A stretch of DNA of 64,000 nt from Lysobacter firmicutimachus (GCF_037027445.1 NZ_JBANDL010000002.1:62001-126000); one strand, 5' to 3'. Positions 1-8,497 are shown, counted from the stretch's first letter. Notes: a model not told the origin generated them from the letters alone. Numbers and translations are program-made.

Positions 1-54
1 CGACTACTATGGCGATGATGTAGTCGGTCTCCAGTTAGTGTTGAAAACAGGAAT

Positions 55-1845
55 CTATTCACTCGGCGAACTTCTAATCCATTCAAAGAGCGCCTTCAAT
101 GCCGGCATAGACGCCTCTATCTCAGATGGACCAAGCACGCTAAGGCAGTTCTCTTGATAGAAGATTGCATCTTCGCCTTTATCACTGGCGCCGATGACAT
201 GTTCGATGCATCCAGTTGACCAAAGCCAAACTCCTTTAGCGATAAGGGCGTCATGTGCTGATTCGGCATAGGTCTTTCCTTCCGAATCTTGTGCGAAAGC
301 TGCCCACGTTTCTGCTGCTGTGTGACCCCCTCCTTTGATTGGTAGTCCGTTTTCGCCAAGGGGTAATCCACTGCTTGCGCTAAGACGGGCAAGTATGGCC
401 TTTACTTGCTTAAGGTCATCAGCATCTTTACTCAGCCACGCAGATGCACCTCCCTTGCGGGCTTCGACAAAGGCGAAGTCGAGGTCGGCAACAGCAAAGG
501 CGGAAATTCCCATAACGTGTAGTACCGGGAGACCTTTTGTTATGTCCGAGCCACTACCAAGAGAGACGAAGCAGATGCGATCTAGTTCCGGCGCGTGTCC
601 ATAAATTCGTTCGTAGGCTAGTGGAAGCAAACGAAGTTCCGTCTTCCCCTCACAAAGTATTATCTTTTCACAGAAGTAAATCTCCGCAACGTTGCCAAGC
701 TGGAAGAGTGCTCTAGATTGGGATTCAGAGTCACTTAAAGCTGAGGTCACGGCCTCACGAAGAGGGCGCCTAACCGTCGTTCCTGTGGATTTCCGACTTA
801 CTATTACTGTGTCTGGAGCGATTTCTTTGCTCAACATCAATGGCGAGTGTGTCGAAAAAACTACTTGAAAGCCGGCTCCGGCTAGATTGCGGAGAGCTTC
901 TCGCAAATGACGAACCCCTTGGGGGTGGAGAAAGAGCTCTGGTTCGTCAATTAGCAGTAAGCGCCGATAACTTATCGAATTTTCCGGCTTTCGTGCTTCT
1001 GCTAGATATCGAACTAGCGCCATCTGAATCGCTCGCTGTGTGCCGGTTCCCATCTGGTCAAATCTTCGACGCTCTCCTGTCAGCTGGTCAGTGACATATA
1101 GATCGCCAGCTCTAAAAAACTCCTTCAAGTCCACAATTGGTAGATCGACATCAAGGCTTAGGCCGGGAAAGAAGTCGGCCAACGCCTCGGTGGCCTTCTT
1201 GTCGAATGTCCGCAAGTGCGGTGATCTTTCCGTGCCGTTGGTAGAGAGGATTTCGCGGATAGTCGCCAATGCGCTGCTAAGGCTCTCATGTGTTGCTAGT
1301 ACCGGCGCCATAACTTCATCTAACAAGCCTTTAATAGTGGTTCCGCTCTTCGCCTTGCCGAGATCTTCAGTGAGGTCTTCCATTGCAACAATGTGCAGAG
1401 GCTCCGGAAGTAGAGCGGAAACCGCTTCAGGTAAACCAGTTGGATATGCACGCCATTGTTCTGGTATTCCTATCCCCGTGTAGCTGGATGGCTCCCAGAC
1501 CTGTTGGGTAGGTTTCTTGCCAGCAGCAGCGGCACTGATTCGTATCCATAGTTTTTCATCAACGATGTATGGGGACATGGCAGACCGGTGCTTCGGATCA
1601 GGTATTGTTGCCAATAGAGTTGCATCAATTCCTTCGATGCACGCTGCCACCGTCACAGGCAGGCTTGGATCTGAAAAATCACCGTTCGTCAATGCGCTTG
1701 GTGAGAGCACAAGTCCTATCGCTGAGAGGACGGTAGACTTGCCTGTATTGTTTTGACCAACCAGTGGGGTTAAGTCCCCCAGCAACAGCGAGACATGTCG
1801 GCAAGCCCGAAAGTTTGTGATGTGGATATGGCTGACCCTATGCAT
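55..1845 (-). CDS. OLD-family ATP-dependent endonuclease with C-terminal TOPRIM domain
   Basis: The 596-residue protein has an N-terminal ABC/SMC-type ATPase with Walker A GQNNTGKST at residues 30-38. Near residue 300 there is a Walker B segment (LLLIDEPELFLHP) followed by the switch FSTHSPLM. The C-terminal third is a TOPRIM fold with the catalytic CEGKTE near residue 400 and the acidic DLD further on. This order defines OLD nucleases, known in phage P2 and in defence pairs such as Gabija (GajA). No helicase partner is visible upstream; anything downstream on this strand lies outside the window. Base composition is clearly more AT-rich than the core genes to the right, which suggests transfer. 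A defence role is inferred. Confidence 0.9.
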   Translation of the reverse strand: MHRVSHIHITNFRACRHVSLLLGDLTPLVGQNNTGKSTVLSAIGLVLSPSALTNGDFSDPSLPVTVAACIEGIDATLLATIPDPKHRSAMSPYIVDEKLWIRISAAAAGKKPTQQVWEPSSYTGIGIPEQWRAYPTGLPEAVSALLPEPLHIVAMEDLTEDLGKAKSGTTIKGLLDEVMAPVLATHESLSSALATIREILSTNGTERSPHLRTFDKKATEALADFFPGLSLDVDLPIVDLKEFFRAGDLYVTDQLTGERRRFDQMGTGTQRAIQMALVRYLAEARKPENSISYRRLLLIDEPELFLHPQGVRHLREALRNLAGAGFQVVFSTHSPLMLSKEIAPDTVIVSRKSTGTTVRRPLREAVTSALSDSESQSRALFQLGNVAEIYFCEKIILCEGKTELRLLPLAYERIYGHAPELDRICFVSLGSGSDITKGLPVLHVMGISAFAVADLDFAFVEARKGGASAWLSKDADDLKQVKAILARLSASSGLPLGENGLPIKGGGHTAAETWAAFAQDSEGKTYAESAHDALIAKGVWLWSTGCIEHVIGASDKGEDAIFYQENCLSVLGPSEIEASMPALKALFEWIRSSPSE

Positions 1846-2054
1846 ACGCGCTCCCGCAGTCGAAGGGCTCTATGCTGAGTATGTTGTTGGTCCAGTCACT
1901 TAGCACAGTAAGTGGGTACATCAGGACATAGAACGTTGCCTGATGACGATCGAGGCCAGGCAGCAGTAGCTGCTGTAGTGCCGGGTCCTTCCTGGCGGTC
2001 GGGATGAACGGGGGGCACGGCCGCGAAACCTCGCTAGCGCCAGGCTCGCGAATG

Positions 2055-2099
2055 AGGTTTGCACTCAAGCGGTTCGCACTCGCAAGTTAGGTTTGCACT
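2055..2099. repeat. Three short direct repeats, GGTTTGCACT type
   Basis: AGGTTTGCACT occurs at 2055-2065 and again at 2089-2099, with the variant GGTTCGCACT between them at 2071-2080. The spacing of about 16-18 bases is close to one and a half helical turns. The stretch contains no convincing gene. This could be an iteron-like or operator array at the edge of the mobile cassette, or simple sequence decay. Confidence 0.45.
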
Positions 2100-2165
2100 G
2101 AGCCGATGACAGAGGTTGCGTCAGTTTTCCGCTCGAAGCGTTGTGCCCCAACACCCTTGCTCGTA

Positions 2166-2185
2166 AATCGGAAATGTTTCCGATT
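2166..2185. repeat. 20-bp palindrome, AATCGGAAA half-sites
   Basis: AATCGGAAA is followed after two bases by its exact reverse complement TTTCCGATT. No T-run follows, so it is not a typical intrinsic terminator. It shares the outer AATCGG/CCGATT arms with the palindrome at 2243-2264, which suggests two sites for one dimeric DNA-binding protein. Confidence 0.6.
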
Positions 2186-2242
2186 AAGCAAGGTCGCACG
2201 CGTAGCTCTTCTGGAATCTTTCGCCGCAGTGCTGTCACCTGC

Positions 2243-2264
2243 AAATCGGCCAATTGGCCGATTT
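2243..2264. repeat. Perfect 22-bp palindrome, AAATCGGCCAA half-sites
   Basis: AAATCGGCCAA is immediately followed by its perfect reverse complement, giving 22 symmetric bases in non-coding DNA about 375 bases before the first cassette gene. Its centre lies 78 bases from the centre of the related palindrome at 2166-2185. Candidate roles are operator, plasmid-type partition site or recombination site. Confidence 0.65.
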
Positions 2265-2638
2265 AGCGCTTCGGCCTATGGTCGAAGCGCTGGCGCGGGC
2301 CTTTGCCCAGCGGACGGAAAGAGAAATAGCGGCGCCTCCGATTGGCTGGGTCGATCCTGCTCCACCGGCCGCCGTTAATGCGAATTCACACGCCATCGTT
2401 CAGCCCCCCTTCTGATTAAAGACCCCACACCCGCTTGGGCGGCGCAATACTGTCCGAATTCCGACAGTTTCCGGCCGCCTACCGAATCAGCTCCACGCGA
2501 TATCCGCAGCCCTCGACGAACCAGTCAGGAAGCTGTCCGCCTTCGAGGACATTCGTTCTTCTCCGCGAATTCGACTTGGATTCATCGTCGAAGGAAGCGT
2601 TCATGCGTCCACACCGACGCACGGCCAAGGAGGCCCGC

Positions 2639-3013
2639 ATGTACGACGCAACCCTAAGCGAGATCGCCCAGCAGCACTTGAACCTCGCGACGCTGATGGA
2701 TGGCCCCGATCGCCACGAGGTCTCGGCCGACTCGGTCAAGGCCGCCCTCAATGCTGCCTACCTCGCAGGCTACGCGGCTGCGATGCGGGCCGCCGCCGGC
2801 AGGGGCAAGCCCCTCCCAACCGAGCCCCATACGATGCTAGGCAACGAGTGGGTGGGCCAAGGCTACGCCGACGAGCTGCTGGACGACCCGAATGCGATCA
2901 CGGTGGTGACGCTGGCGATCCCCGAGGCTCTTCTGGTCGAAGACCGGTCGAAGGCCAAGCGCGCGATCGAGGTCTTGGTGCCTACAGCCATTCGCCACCG
3001 GCGTATCCGCTAA
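2639..3013 (+). CDS. Hypothetical protein, 124 aa, first gene of the recombinase cassette
   Basis: The ATG at 2639 was chosen because AAGGAGG at 2627-2633 sits five bases in front of it; the frame stays open upstream without a comparable ribosome site. The product starts MYDATLSEIAQQHL and contains an alanine-rich helical stretch (NAAYLAGYAAAMRAAAG) near residues 40-55. I do not recognise the family. It is the first of a run of + strand orphan genes leading to the serine recombinase, so it is probably cassette cargo or a regulatory subunit. Confidence 0.7.
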   Translation: MYDATLSEIAQQHLNLATLMDGPDRHEVSADSVKAALNAAYLAGYAAAMRAAAGRGKPLPTEPHTMLGNEWVGQGYADELLDDPNAITVVTLAIPEALLVEDRSKAKRAIEVLVPTAIRHRRIR

Positions 3014-3200
3014 CAACACCCCGCCCCCTAGCAGCGCCCTATCTGGGCGCTGTTTCCGTTCAAGCCTCTCGCCCAGTCGTTGTACCTGTCCGTGGGCTGT
3101 CCCAGAGCGCGGGTTCCGGCATTGAACCCAAGAATCTGCTTGGCTTACGCGTGGAAGGAAGCGTTCATGCCGTCACCCCAACCACGCACGGGTGCTCAGC

Positions 3201-3443
3201 ATGACTAATGAAGAACAACCCAATCTGGAACGGCTCAAGCACGGCCTGCGCGACCTTAGGCGATTGCGTCCCATCGCCTTCGGCGACATCGCGGCGCTCG
3301 AGGACTTGCGAGAGCTTGCCTACAACGAGCTTCAACGCCGTGCCGGCAACGCCCTGCGCCTGCTGCACAGCGATCTGGTCGAGATGATCGCCTTCGACAA
3401 CGTCGATGTCCTCAAGGCGGTGTGCGATGTCGTCGCCGAGTGA
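3201..3443 (+). CDS. Hypothetical small helical protein, 80 aa
   Basis: The ATG at 3201 starts MTNEEQPNLERLKHGL; a GTG nine bases upstream is an alternative. The product is short, charged and predicted largely helical (leucine- and arginine-rich heptads), with no domain I recognise. Its last 17 bases overlap the next gene, which argues for translational coupling in one transcript with the other cassette genes. Confidence 0.6.
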   Translation: MTNEEQPNLERLKHGLRDLRRLRPIAFGDIAALEDLRELAYNELQRRAGNALRLLHSDLVEMIAFDNVDVLKAVCDVVAE

Positions 3444-3624
3444 CACCGACCTTTGGTTCTTGAGGGCTATGGCGGCGACGGTTCTCGTCGCCGCCTCCGA
3501 CGGAACCCTCGACCTCAATCATCTCGCTCGCGAAGAACTGATCCGCCGGGGCCTCGGTCCCAATGGAGAGTGGGTCGGCCCCTGCCGCGCACGCGAGCTT
3601 CACACCAAGGACAAACAACCATGA
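3427..3624 (+). CDS. Hypothetical small protein, 65 aa
   Basis: The ATG at 3427 overlaps the end of the preceding gene, and the stop overlaps the next start as ATGA at 3621-3624. The product reads MSSPSDTDLWFLRAMAATVLV and carries the segment LNHLAREELIRRGLGPNGEWVG, which resembles short modules often found with recombinase-linked orphan genes. No function can be assigned. Confidence 0.6.
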   Translation: MSSPSDTDLWFLRAMAATVLVAASDGTLDLNHLAREELIRRGLGPNGEWVGPCRARELHTKDKQP

Positions 3625-4163
3625 GTCGGACCGAACTGACCGATAGCCAGCGCGGCGTCCTCCTTCTCGCCATCACCACCGAAGGCCGCGTCGAGCACTT
3701 CCCCGAGAACTTGCAAGGCGGTGCCCGTACCAGCGTCATGCGCGGCCTGCTGCGCAACGAACTGATCGAACCGCACGATGCCGGATACCGGCTGACTGAC
3801 GTCGGCTGGAAGGCCACAGGCTACGAACCGCCGGAACCGAAGGCCGCCAGCGCGGAGGCTAAGGCCGACGCCAGCGAGGCAATGCAGCCCCCACCCGGTC
3901 GGGTCGCCCCAATGCCGACGCCTGCGCACCGTCGGAACCGGCTGGATCTGGTCGTCGGCCTTCTCAGCCGCCCCGAGGGCGCGACCATCCCGCAGATCAT
4001 GGCGGCGACGAACTGGCAGGCGCACTCGGTGCGGGGGTTCTTTGCCGGCACGGTCCGCAAGAAGGGCTACCCGTTGATCTCCACAAAGGAGGGGAAGGAG
4101 GGACGGGTTTACCGCATCCAGGCCGGGACCGAGCAGCACGCCAACGGCGGCGCAGCCGAGTAA
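3621..4163 (+). CDS. DUF3489 domain protein
   Basis: The start at 3621 (MSRTELTDSQRG) overlaps the previous stop. Two halves are visible. The N-terminal half looks like a small winged-helix segment (TDSQRGVLLLAITTEGRV...GGARTSVMRGLLRNELI). The C-terminal half (about residues 105-170) is the DUF3489 core: RLDLVVGLLSRPEGATIPQIMAATNWQ, then HSVRGFFAGTVRKKGY. An Ala/Glu/Pro linker joins them. DUF3489 proteins are recurrent neighbours of DUF2924 proteins and serine recombinases in proteobacterial mobile cassettes, and that is the context here. A DNA-binding role is inferred from the winged-helix look. Confidence 0.85.
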   Translation: MSRTELTDSQRGVLLLAITTEGRVEHFPENLQGGARTSVMRGLLRNELIEPHDAGYRLTDVGWKATGYEPPEPKAASAEAKADASEAMQPPPGRVAPMPTPAHRRNRLDLVVGLLSRPEGATIPQIMAATNWQAHSVRGFFAGTVRKKGYPLISTKEGKEGRVYRIQAGTEQHANGGAAE

Positions 4164-4274
4164 CCCGACGGTGAGCCGGGCGTTGCTCGGCTCGCTATCC
4201 GACATCTGTCCACGAACGCGGGATGCAGCAACACGCCCGGCACATCGCTTGCTTCGCGCGACCTTCTGTTTTCG

Positions 4275-4398
4275 GCCGTAGTTGCAGGCCCGGATACACC
4301 ATCACAACCGTCACCACCGTCACGGGAGCGTCCCGCTGGTCGACGTTCTTGTTGTTCGTCCCTAGCCGTAGGTGCGGATACACCATCACGACCATCAC
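4275..4398. repeat. Imperfect direct repeat containing CGGATACACCATCAC
   Basis: Two copies start with GCCGTA (4275 and 4365), continue through CGGATACACCATCAC, and end in short tracts of the type ACC.TCAC. The copies lie about 90 bases apart in a stretch with no convincing gene, just upstream of the cassette's unknown and ATPase genes. A third loosely similar tract (CATCGTCACCATCGTCAC) occurs near 4580. Possible iterons or regulatory sites; function unknown. Confidence 0.45.
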
Positions 4399-4622
4399 GT
4401 CGGTCTCGCCCGCCTGTGGACTTAAGTTTTTTCGTAGCCTCGGGTTACCCAGTTCGCTATCAAACTGTCTACGCCGAACCAATCGGTGATGGTCGTGAGG
4501 GTGGTGACGATTCATCTGGACCTGCGATTAGCGGCAAAGAACAGAAGATCGAGAGGCATGCGGGCTTGTGCTGGAAGGTCATCGTCACCATCGTCACGAG
4601 TCCCCCCATAGCAGGACCGACC

Positions 4623-5258
4623 ATGACCTCCGCAGACACCCCACCTTCGCCGATCCACGCTGACCAAGCGAACCTGACCGGCACCGTTTGTATCGATTAC
4701 GCGGTCGCGCTCTGGAGCGGAATCACGCTCGAGGAGTTGGACTCGATGTACGCCAGCCACGACATCTTCGAGGTTAAGCGCTCGGCCCTCATCAGCGCCC
4801 TCCGGGATGGACGGCTGGAATGGTCGGATTCCGGCGCAGGCGGAGTGCCGGGCAAGGAGTCGGCCACTGGCTCGTCCGTGGATGATCTGATCAAACAGGG
4901 ATGCGTTGGTATCCATGAGCACAGCCTGCGGTTCTGGCTTGCGCAGATCGGATTCAGCGAACTACAAGATGTCCCCCTTCGGAAGAGTCGCGCAGCAGAC
5001 TGGTCGCGCGGGAGCGCTGCTGTCGATCTGAATCGCGACATCGTCATCGCTGCAATGGCCGACCTGCTCGCCGAGGCGGCGCCCGAGACCTACGCGGTCG
5101 CCGGCCGCCCCAACGCCGCACAGATTGGTCTCGCCATCGACGTCCGGACGAAAGAGTGGTTCGGACCGGATGTCCAAGGCTTCTCCTCTTCGCGCAAGAC
5201 GGTCTCCACTGCTTTGCGCCGCGCCCAACAAGAAGTCCCTACCCGACGCTGGAACTGA
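4623..5258 (+). CDS. Hypothetical protein, 211 aa
   Basis: The ATG at 4623 (MTSADTPPSPIHADQ) was chosen over an upstream open frame that runs through the repeat region. A segment VCIDYAVALWSGITLEELDSMYA near residues 20-42 is the best-conserved-looking part. The C-terminal region ends RKTVSTALRRAQQEVPTRRW. There is no recognised domain, signal or membrane segment. It sits between the repeat tract and the hairpin at 5271, in the same orientation as the replication/recombination genes that follow, and is most likely cassette-specific. Confidence 0.65.
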   Translation: MTSADTPPSPIHADQANLTGTVCIDYAVALWSGITLEELDSMYASHDIFEVKRSALISALRDGRLEWSDSGAGGVPGKESATGSSVDDLIKQGCVGIHEHSLRFWLAQIGFSELQDVPLRKSRAADWSRGSAAVDLNRDIVIAAMADLLAEAAPETYAVAGRPNAAQIGLAIDVRTKEWFGPDVQGFSSSRKTVSTALRRAQQEVPTRRWN

Positions 5259-5270
5259 CAGAAAAATGGC

Positions 5271-5291
5271 ATGCCAGAATTTTTCTGGCAT
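5271..5291. promoter_or_regulatory. Hairpin with ATGCCAGA/TCTGGCAT arms before the HTH gene
   Basis: ATGCCAGA (5271-5278) and TCTGGCAT (5284-5291) form a perfect 8-bp stem with a five-base AT-rich loop. A further TGGCAT lies just upstream, so the element also contains a direct repeat of that hexamer. It is 67 bases ahead of the HTH protein gene. The absence of a T-run argues against a terminator; an operator for the small HTH protein is more plausible. Confidence 0.5.
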
Positions 5292-5357
5292 TCGCCACGA
5301 TCACTGACGGGCTGCTCCTAGTCTGCCGCTTCCCCCGGCAGACCCCGATGGAGCCCC

Positions 5358-5633
5358 ATGATCGCCCGCACCACCCGCCGCTGCGCCTTGCAGCGGCAAA
5401 CCGAACTCAGCCGCCTGTTCTGGGCCGCGCCCGACGCGGCCCTGCTCGACCGCCGCACCGCCGCCGCCGGCCTGGGCTATACCGTGGCCTGGCTGGAAGC
5501 CGTCGCCGGCCGCGGCGAAGGTCCCAGCTACACCCGCATCGGCCGCCGCATCCGCTACCGCAAAGCCGATGTGCTGGCGTGGCTCGCCCGCCACGGCGAG
5601 CGCATCACGCCCTCCGACGAGGGCGCCCGCTGA
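5358..5633 (+). CDS. Excisionase/AlpA-like helix-turn-helix DNA-binding protein
   Basis: The 91-residue product carries a MerR-like winged HTH of the excisionase/AlpA type at about residues 28-78: LLDRRTAAAGLGYTVAWLEAV, then YTRIGRRIRYRKADVLAWL. The IGRRIRYRKADV wing with the final tryptophan is the typical signature. Such proteins direct recombination or control element genes. It is followed one base later by the ATPase gene, so the two are cotranscribed. The hairpin at 5271-5291 is a candidate binding site. Confidence 0.8.
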   Translation: MIARTTRRCALQRQTELSRLFWAAPDAALLDRRTAAAGLGYTVAWLEAVAGRGEGPSYTRIGRRIRYRKADVLAWLARHGERITPSDEGAR

Positions 5634-5634
5634 G

Positions 5635-7434
5635 ATGTCGCTGCACTCCGAGTCGGCCGCCGGCGACGTGGTGGCACACCTGCAACAGCAGATCGAGGCC
5701 GCTATTGCCGCCTCCGCCGAGGATGTCGGGGCCGTCCTCGCGCCGTCGGTCGTGCCGGCGTGGGCGGAGTTGCGCTCGCTGGACCGCGGCGCCTTCGTCC
5801 GGCTGCGGGATCGCGCGAAGAAGGCCAACCCGAGTTTGCCGCTAGCCGAACTGGAACGCGCCATCCGGGATGAGGCCGCCACCGCGCCGGACCGCGACCT
5901 GACCGCGCTCGACGAGCTCGTCCAGCTGGCGCGATCGCACTGCGAGTTGTTCCACGACGCCGACCGCCAAGCCGTCGCGGTCATTCCGATGCACGATCAC
6001 CGACAGGTGTGGCGGGTGCCGTCCAGCGGCTTCGCCGACTGGCTGCGCGCGCTGTGGTGGGCCGAGCGCCGGGCCGGCTTGCAGGACACTCTGCTTAAGG
6101 CCGCGCTGGCCACCCTCGCCGCTGCCGGCATCCACGAGGGCGAATCCGTGCAGGTGCACCTGCGCGCCGCTCGCACCGACGACGGCTACTACCTCGACCT
6201 GGGCGATCCGCTCTGGCGCGTGGTCCACGTCGGTGAAGCGGGCTGGCAGCTGCTCGACACCTCCCCGGTGCTGTTCATCCGCACCCCGGCGATGCGCGCT
6301 CTCCCGATTCCGAACCCACACCTCTGGGACGGCCGGGATCTGGATCGTCTTTGGGACCATATTAATGTCAGCGCCGAGGACCGACTGCTGGTGCTGACCT
6401 GGCTACTCGACTGTCTGCGGCCGGAAACGCCGTTCCCAGCACTTGAGCTGGTCGGCGAGCAGGGCTCGGCGAAGTCGACTACGCAGTCGATGCTGCGCGA
6501 CCTGGTCGATCCGAACAAGGTGCCGCTGCGCGGCCGGCCGAAGACCGTCGAGGACATCTTCGTCGCCGCCGCCAACAACTGGCTGGTGTCCTACGAGAAC
6601 CTGTCGAGCCTGACGGCTGAGCAGCAGGATGCGCTGTGCACGCTCGCGACTGGCGGTGGCTTCGCCGCCCGCCAGTTGTTCACCAACGGCGAGGAGCATG
6701 TCCTGCAAACCAAGCGGCCGGTCGTGATGAACGGGATTTCCGTGATCGCCACCCGCCCCGATCTGATCGATCGCGTCGTGCATCTCGACGTGCCGGTTAT
6801 CCCGGCCACTCGCCGAAAGGACGACGCTCACGCCCGTACGGCGTGGGAGCAAGATCGCGCAGCGGTCTTCACCGGCCTACTCGACCTGTTCGCGGTGGTC
6901 GTGCAGTACCTACCCAATATCGAGCTGCCATCCAAACAGCGAATGGCCGACTTCGAGCGGCTGGGCGAGGCGGTCGCGCGCGGACTTGGGCTGCCTCCCG
7001 GCACCTTCCAGGCCCGCTATTCCGAACTGGTACACGCCGGCATCGATCGCGCCCTCGATGGCAATCCGGTGGCGCACGCGCTGGACAAGTTGCTGCGCCG
7101 GGAAACCTTGCCGTGGGTCGGCACCGCCGGCTCGCTGTACGAGCAACTTGGTCCCCTTTGCGGCCCGGACCGTTCGACCTGGCCGCGCTCGCCGAAGGGC
7201 CTGAGCGATCAGCTTCGACGTATCGCCCCGGCGTACCGCGCCAAGGGTATCGAGATCGAACACCGCGGCCACACCCGCGACGGTGCGGTTTGGAAAATCG
7301 ACCGCGACCCGGAAGGCCGTGTGGATCGCCGTTACCCGGTGTCGGCGCCGGCCGACACCACCCGAAAAGAACTGGACGCCGCCGAAGCGGCGGCGCGCCG
7401 CCCCTCCCGCCCCCGTAAAGGAGCTTCATCGTGA
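5635..7434 (+). CDS. D5/phage-type P-loop ATPase (replication helicase-like)
   Basis: The 599-residue protein starts at ATG 5635, directly after the HTH gene stop. The N-terminal 250 residues have no clear fold. The P-loop is GEQGSAKSTT from residue 274. A helicase-like core follows, with the acidic segment NNWLVSYENLSSLT in Walker B position and the arginine-bearing RPVVMNGISVIATRPDLIDR. This arrangement matches the ATPase part of phage and plasmid D5-like primase-helicases, but no primase motif is visible. In this cassette it may drive replication or support recombination. Its stop overlaps the next start. Confidence 0.75.
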   Translation: MSLHSESAAGDVVAHLQQQIEAAIAASAEDVGAVLAPSVVPAWAELRSLDRGAFVRLRDRAKKANPSLPLAELERAIRDEAATAPDRDLTALDELVQLARSHCELFHDADRQAVAVIPMHDHRQVWRVPSSGFADWLRALWWAERRAGLQDTLLKAALATLAAAGIHEGESVQVHLRAARTDDGYYLDLGDPLWRVVHVGEAGWQLLDTSPVLFIRTPAMRALPIPNPHLWDGRDLDRLWDHINVSAEDRLLVLTWLLDCLRPETPFPALELVGEQGSAKSTTQSMLRDLVDPNKVPLRGRPKTVEDIFVAAANNWLVSYENLSSLTAEQQDALCTLATGGGFAARQLFTNGEEHVLQTKRPVVMNGISVIATRPDLIDRVVHLDVPVIPATRRKDDAHARTAWEQDRAAVFTGLLDLFAVVVQYLPNIELPSKQRMADFERLGEAVARGLGLPPGTFQARYSELVHAGIDRALDGNPVAHALDKLLRRETLPWVGTAGSLYEQLGPLCGPDRSTWPRSPKGLSDQLRRIAPAYRAKGIEIEHRGHTRDGAVWKIDRDPEGRVDRRYPVSAPADTTRKELDAAEAAARRPSRPRKGASS

Positions 7435-7655
7435 CCGTCGCCAGCGATCCCCTCGATACCCCGTCCGCCAGCCCGGCAGCGCAGGTCATCGACTACATCC
7501 CGGTCTTCCGCCGCGCCGAACCCGACCGGCACACGGACGCGCCTTCGCCCTACGAGACCTTGGCCTACCTCGCCTACGTGCTTCCGGCACGCATCTACGC
7601 CGCCAATCCCTGGCTGCTTGACCCGAAGTACCGCAACTACCTGGAGAACCGATGA
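7431..7655 (+). CDS. Hypothetical small protein, 74 aa
   Basis: Translation starts at GTG 7431, overlapping the previous stop as GTGA, with AAAGGAG nine bases upstream. The product is rich in Pro and Tyr and ends AANPWLLDPKYRNYLENR. No domain is recognised. The stop overlaps the next start, so this gene is part of a translationally coupled chain. Strong ribosome site and coupling support it as real despite the size. Confidence 0.6.
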   Translation: MTVASDPLDTPSASPAAQVIDYIPVFRRAEPDRHTDAPSPYETLAYLAYVLPARIYAANPWLLDPKYRNYLENR

Positions 7656-8497
7656 AACTCAATCCGTTTGCAAAGAAGCAGAAGAACGCTAATCCGACGC
7701 GCTACGACGAGTTATGCGCGCAGTTCGTCGAATCCGAAGCGCGATTCAACGCCTCTAAGGCCTCGCTGGACAAGGCAGAAGCGGACTACACCGAAAAGTA
7801 CAAGGAATTCCATACGCTGCAAGCTAAATCCCAATCGACGTTCTGGTCGGTGCAGGAACAGACCTTGCATCGGGAGATGAATCGCGCGCAGCATCATCAC
7901 GAGGAATGCGCACGCGCCCATCGCGCCATCGAGCAGGAGTTTCACACGCTTCGCTCGCGGGTCGAGGCGCCAAATCGGCTGTCGCAGAGCAAGGCCAAGT
8001 TCGCCCAGCTTGAGAAGCACGATAGCGACCTGCGTAACGAACTGGCCAAGGCCAAAACCCGTCAGAATCAGTTGCAGACCCGCGCAGATCACCTCGCTCA
8101 GGAAGTGGAGAACGACCAGCGTCAAGCCGCGCAAGCCCTGATCGACAGCGACGACGACGCTCCGGAGATCGCGCTTCCGAAGGGTCAGGCGGAACTGGTG
8201 GTGGTCCGAGCCGCGCTGGAACAGATCGACAAGCGGATCGAGGAGTTGCAGGCGCAGCTGAAGGAGATGCCGAAACGCATTCGTGATGCGCAGCACTCGA
8301 TCCACTGCGACCAAGCCACGCACGCAGAGACCGAACTGGAGGCGGCCATTCCAGGCTTCATCGGCCACATTGCCCGCTATAAGGTCGCGCGATACCGGGC
8401 TGGCTGGACCTCGTCCACGCGGAGTCATGAAGTTGATATCCCCACCGCGGCACTGGAAGCTGCTAGCGCACGCCTCGACGCCGAGATGCGCGCGTAA
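7652..8497 (+). CDS. Coiled-coil protein of the recombinase cassette
   Basis: The 281-residue product begins MKLNPFAKKQKNANP and is dominated by charged heptad repeats from about residue 25 to 225, a long coiled coil. The C-terminal 45 residues look globular. No enzymatic motif, signal or membrane segment is visible. It starts in an ATGA overlap with the previous gene. Coiled-coil proteins next to serine recombinases can be structural or directionality partners, but a role here is inference only. Confidence 0.7.
   Translation: MKLNPFAKKQKNANPTRYDELCAQFVESEARFNASKASLDKAEADYTEKYKEFHTLQAKSQSTFWSVQEQTLHREMNRAQHHHEECARAHRAIEQEFHTLRSRVEAPNRLSQSKAKFAQLEKHDSDLRNELAKAKTRQNQLQTRADHLAQEVENDQRQAAQALIDSDDDAPEIALPKGQAELVVVRAALEQIDKRIEELQAQLKEMPKRIRDAQHSIHCDQATHAETELEAAIPGFIGHIARYKVARYRAGWTSSTRSHEVDIPTAALEAASARLDAEMRA

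Larger units (their letters stand above)
1846..2638. other. Non-coding junction between the OLD gene and the recombinase cassette
   Basis: This stretch of about 790 bases holds no protein frame I can support. Its visible contents are the GGTTTGCACT repeats at 2055-2099 and the two AATCGG-armed palindromes at 2166 and 2243. It is the likely left margin of the cassette that ends near 10908. Confidence 0.5.

Noticed and set aside
4195..4515. Small frames on both strands through the CATCAC repeats
   Set aside because: Translations are repetitive (VMVVMVYP, YTITTVTTV) and mirror the DNA repeat; no start or ribosome site stands out.
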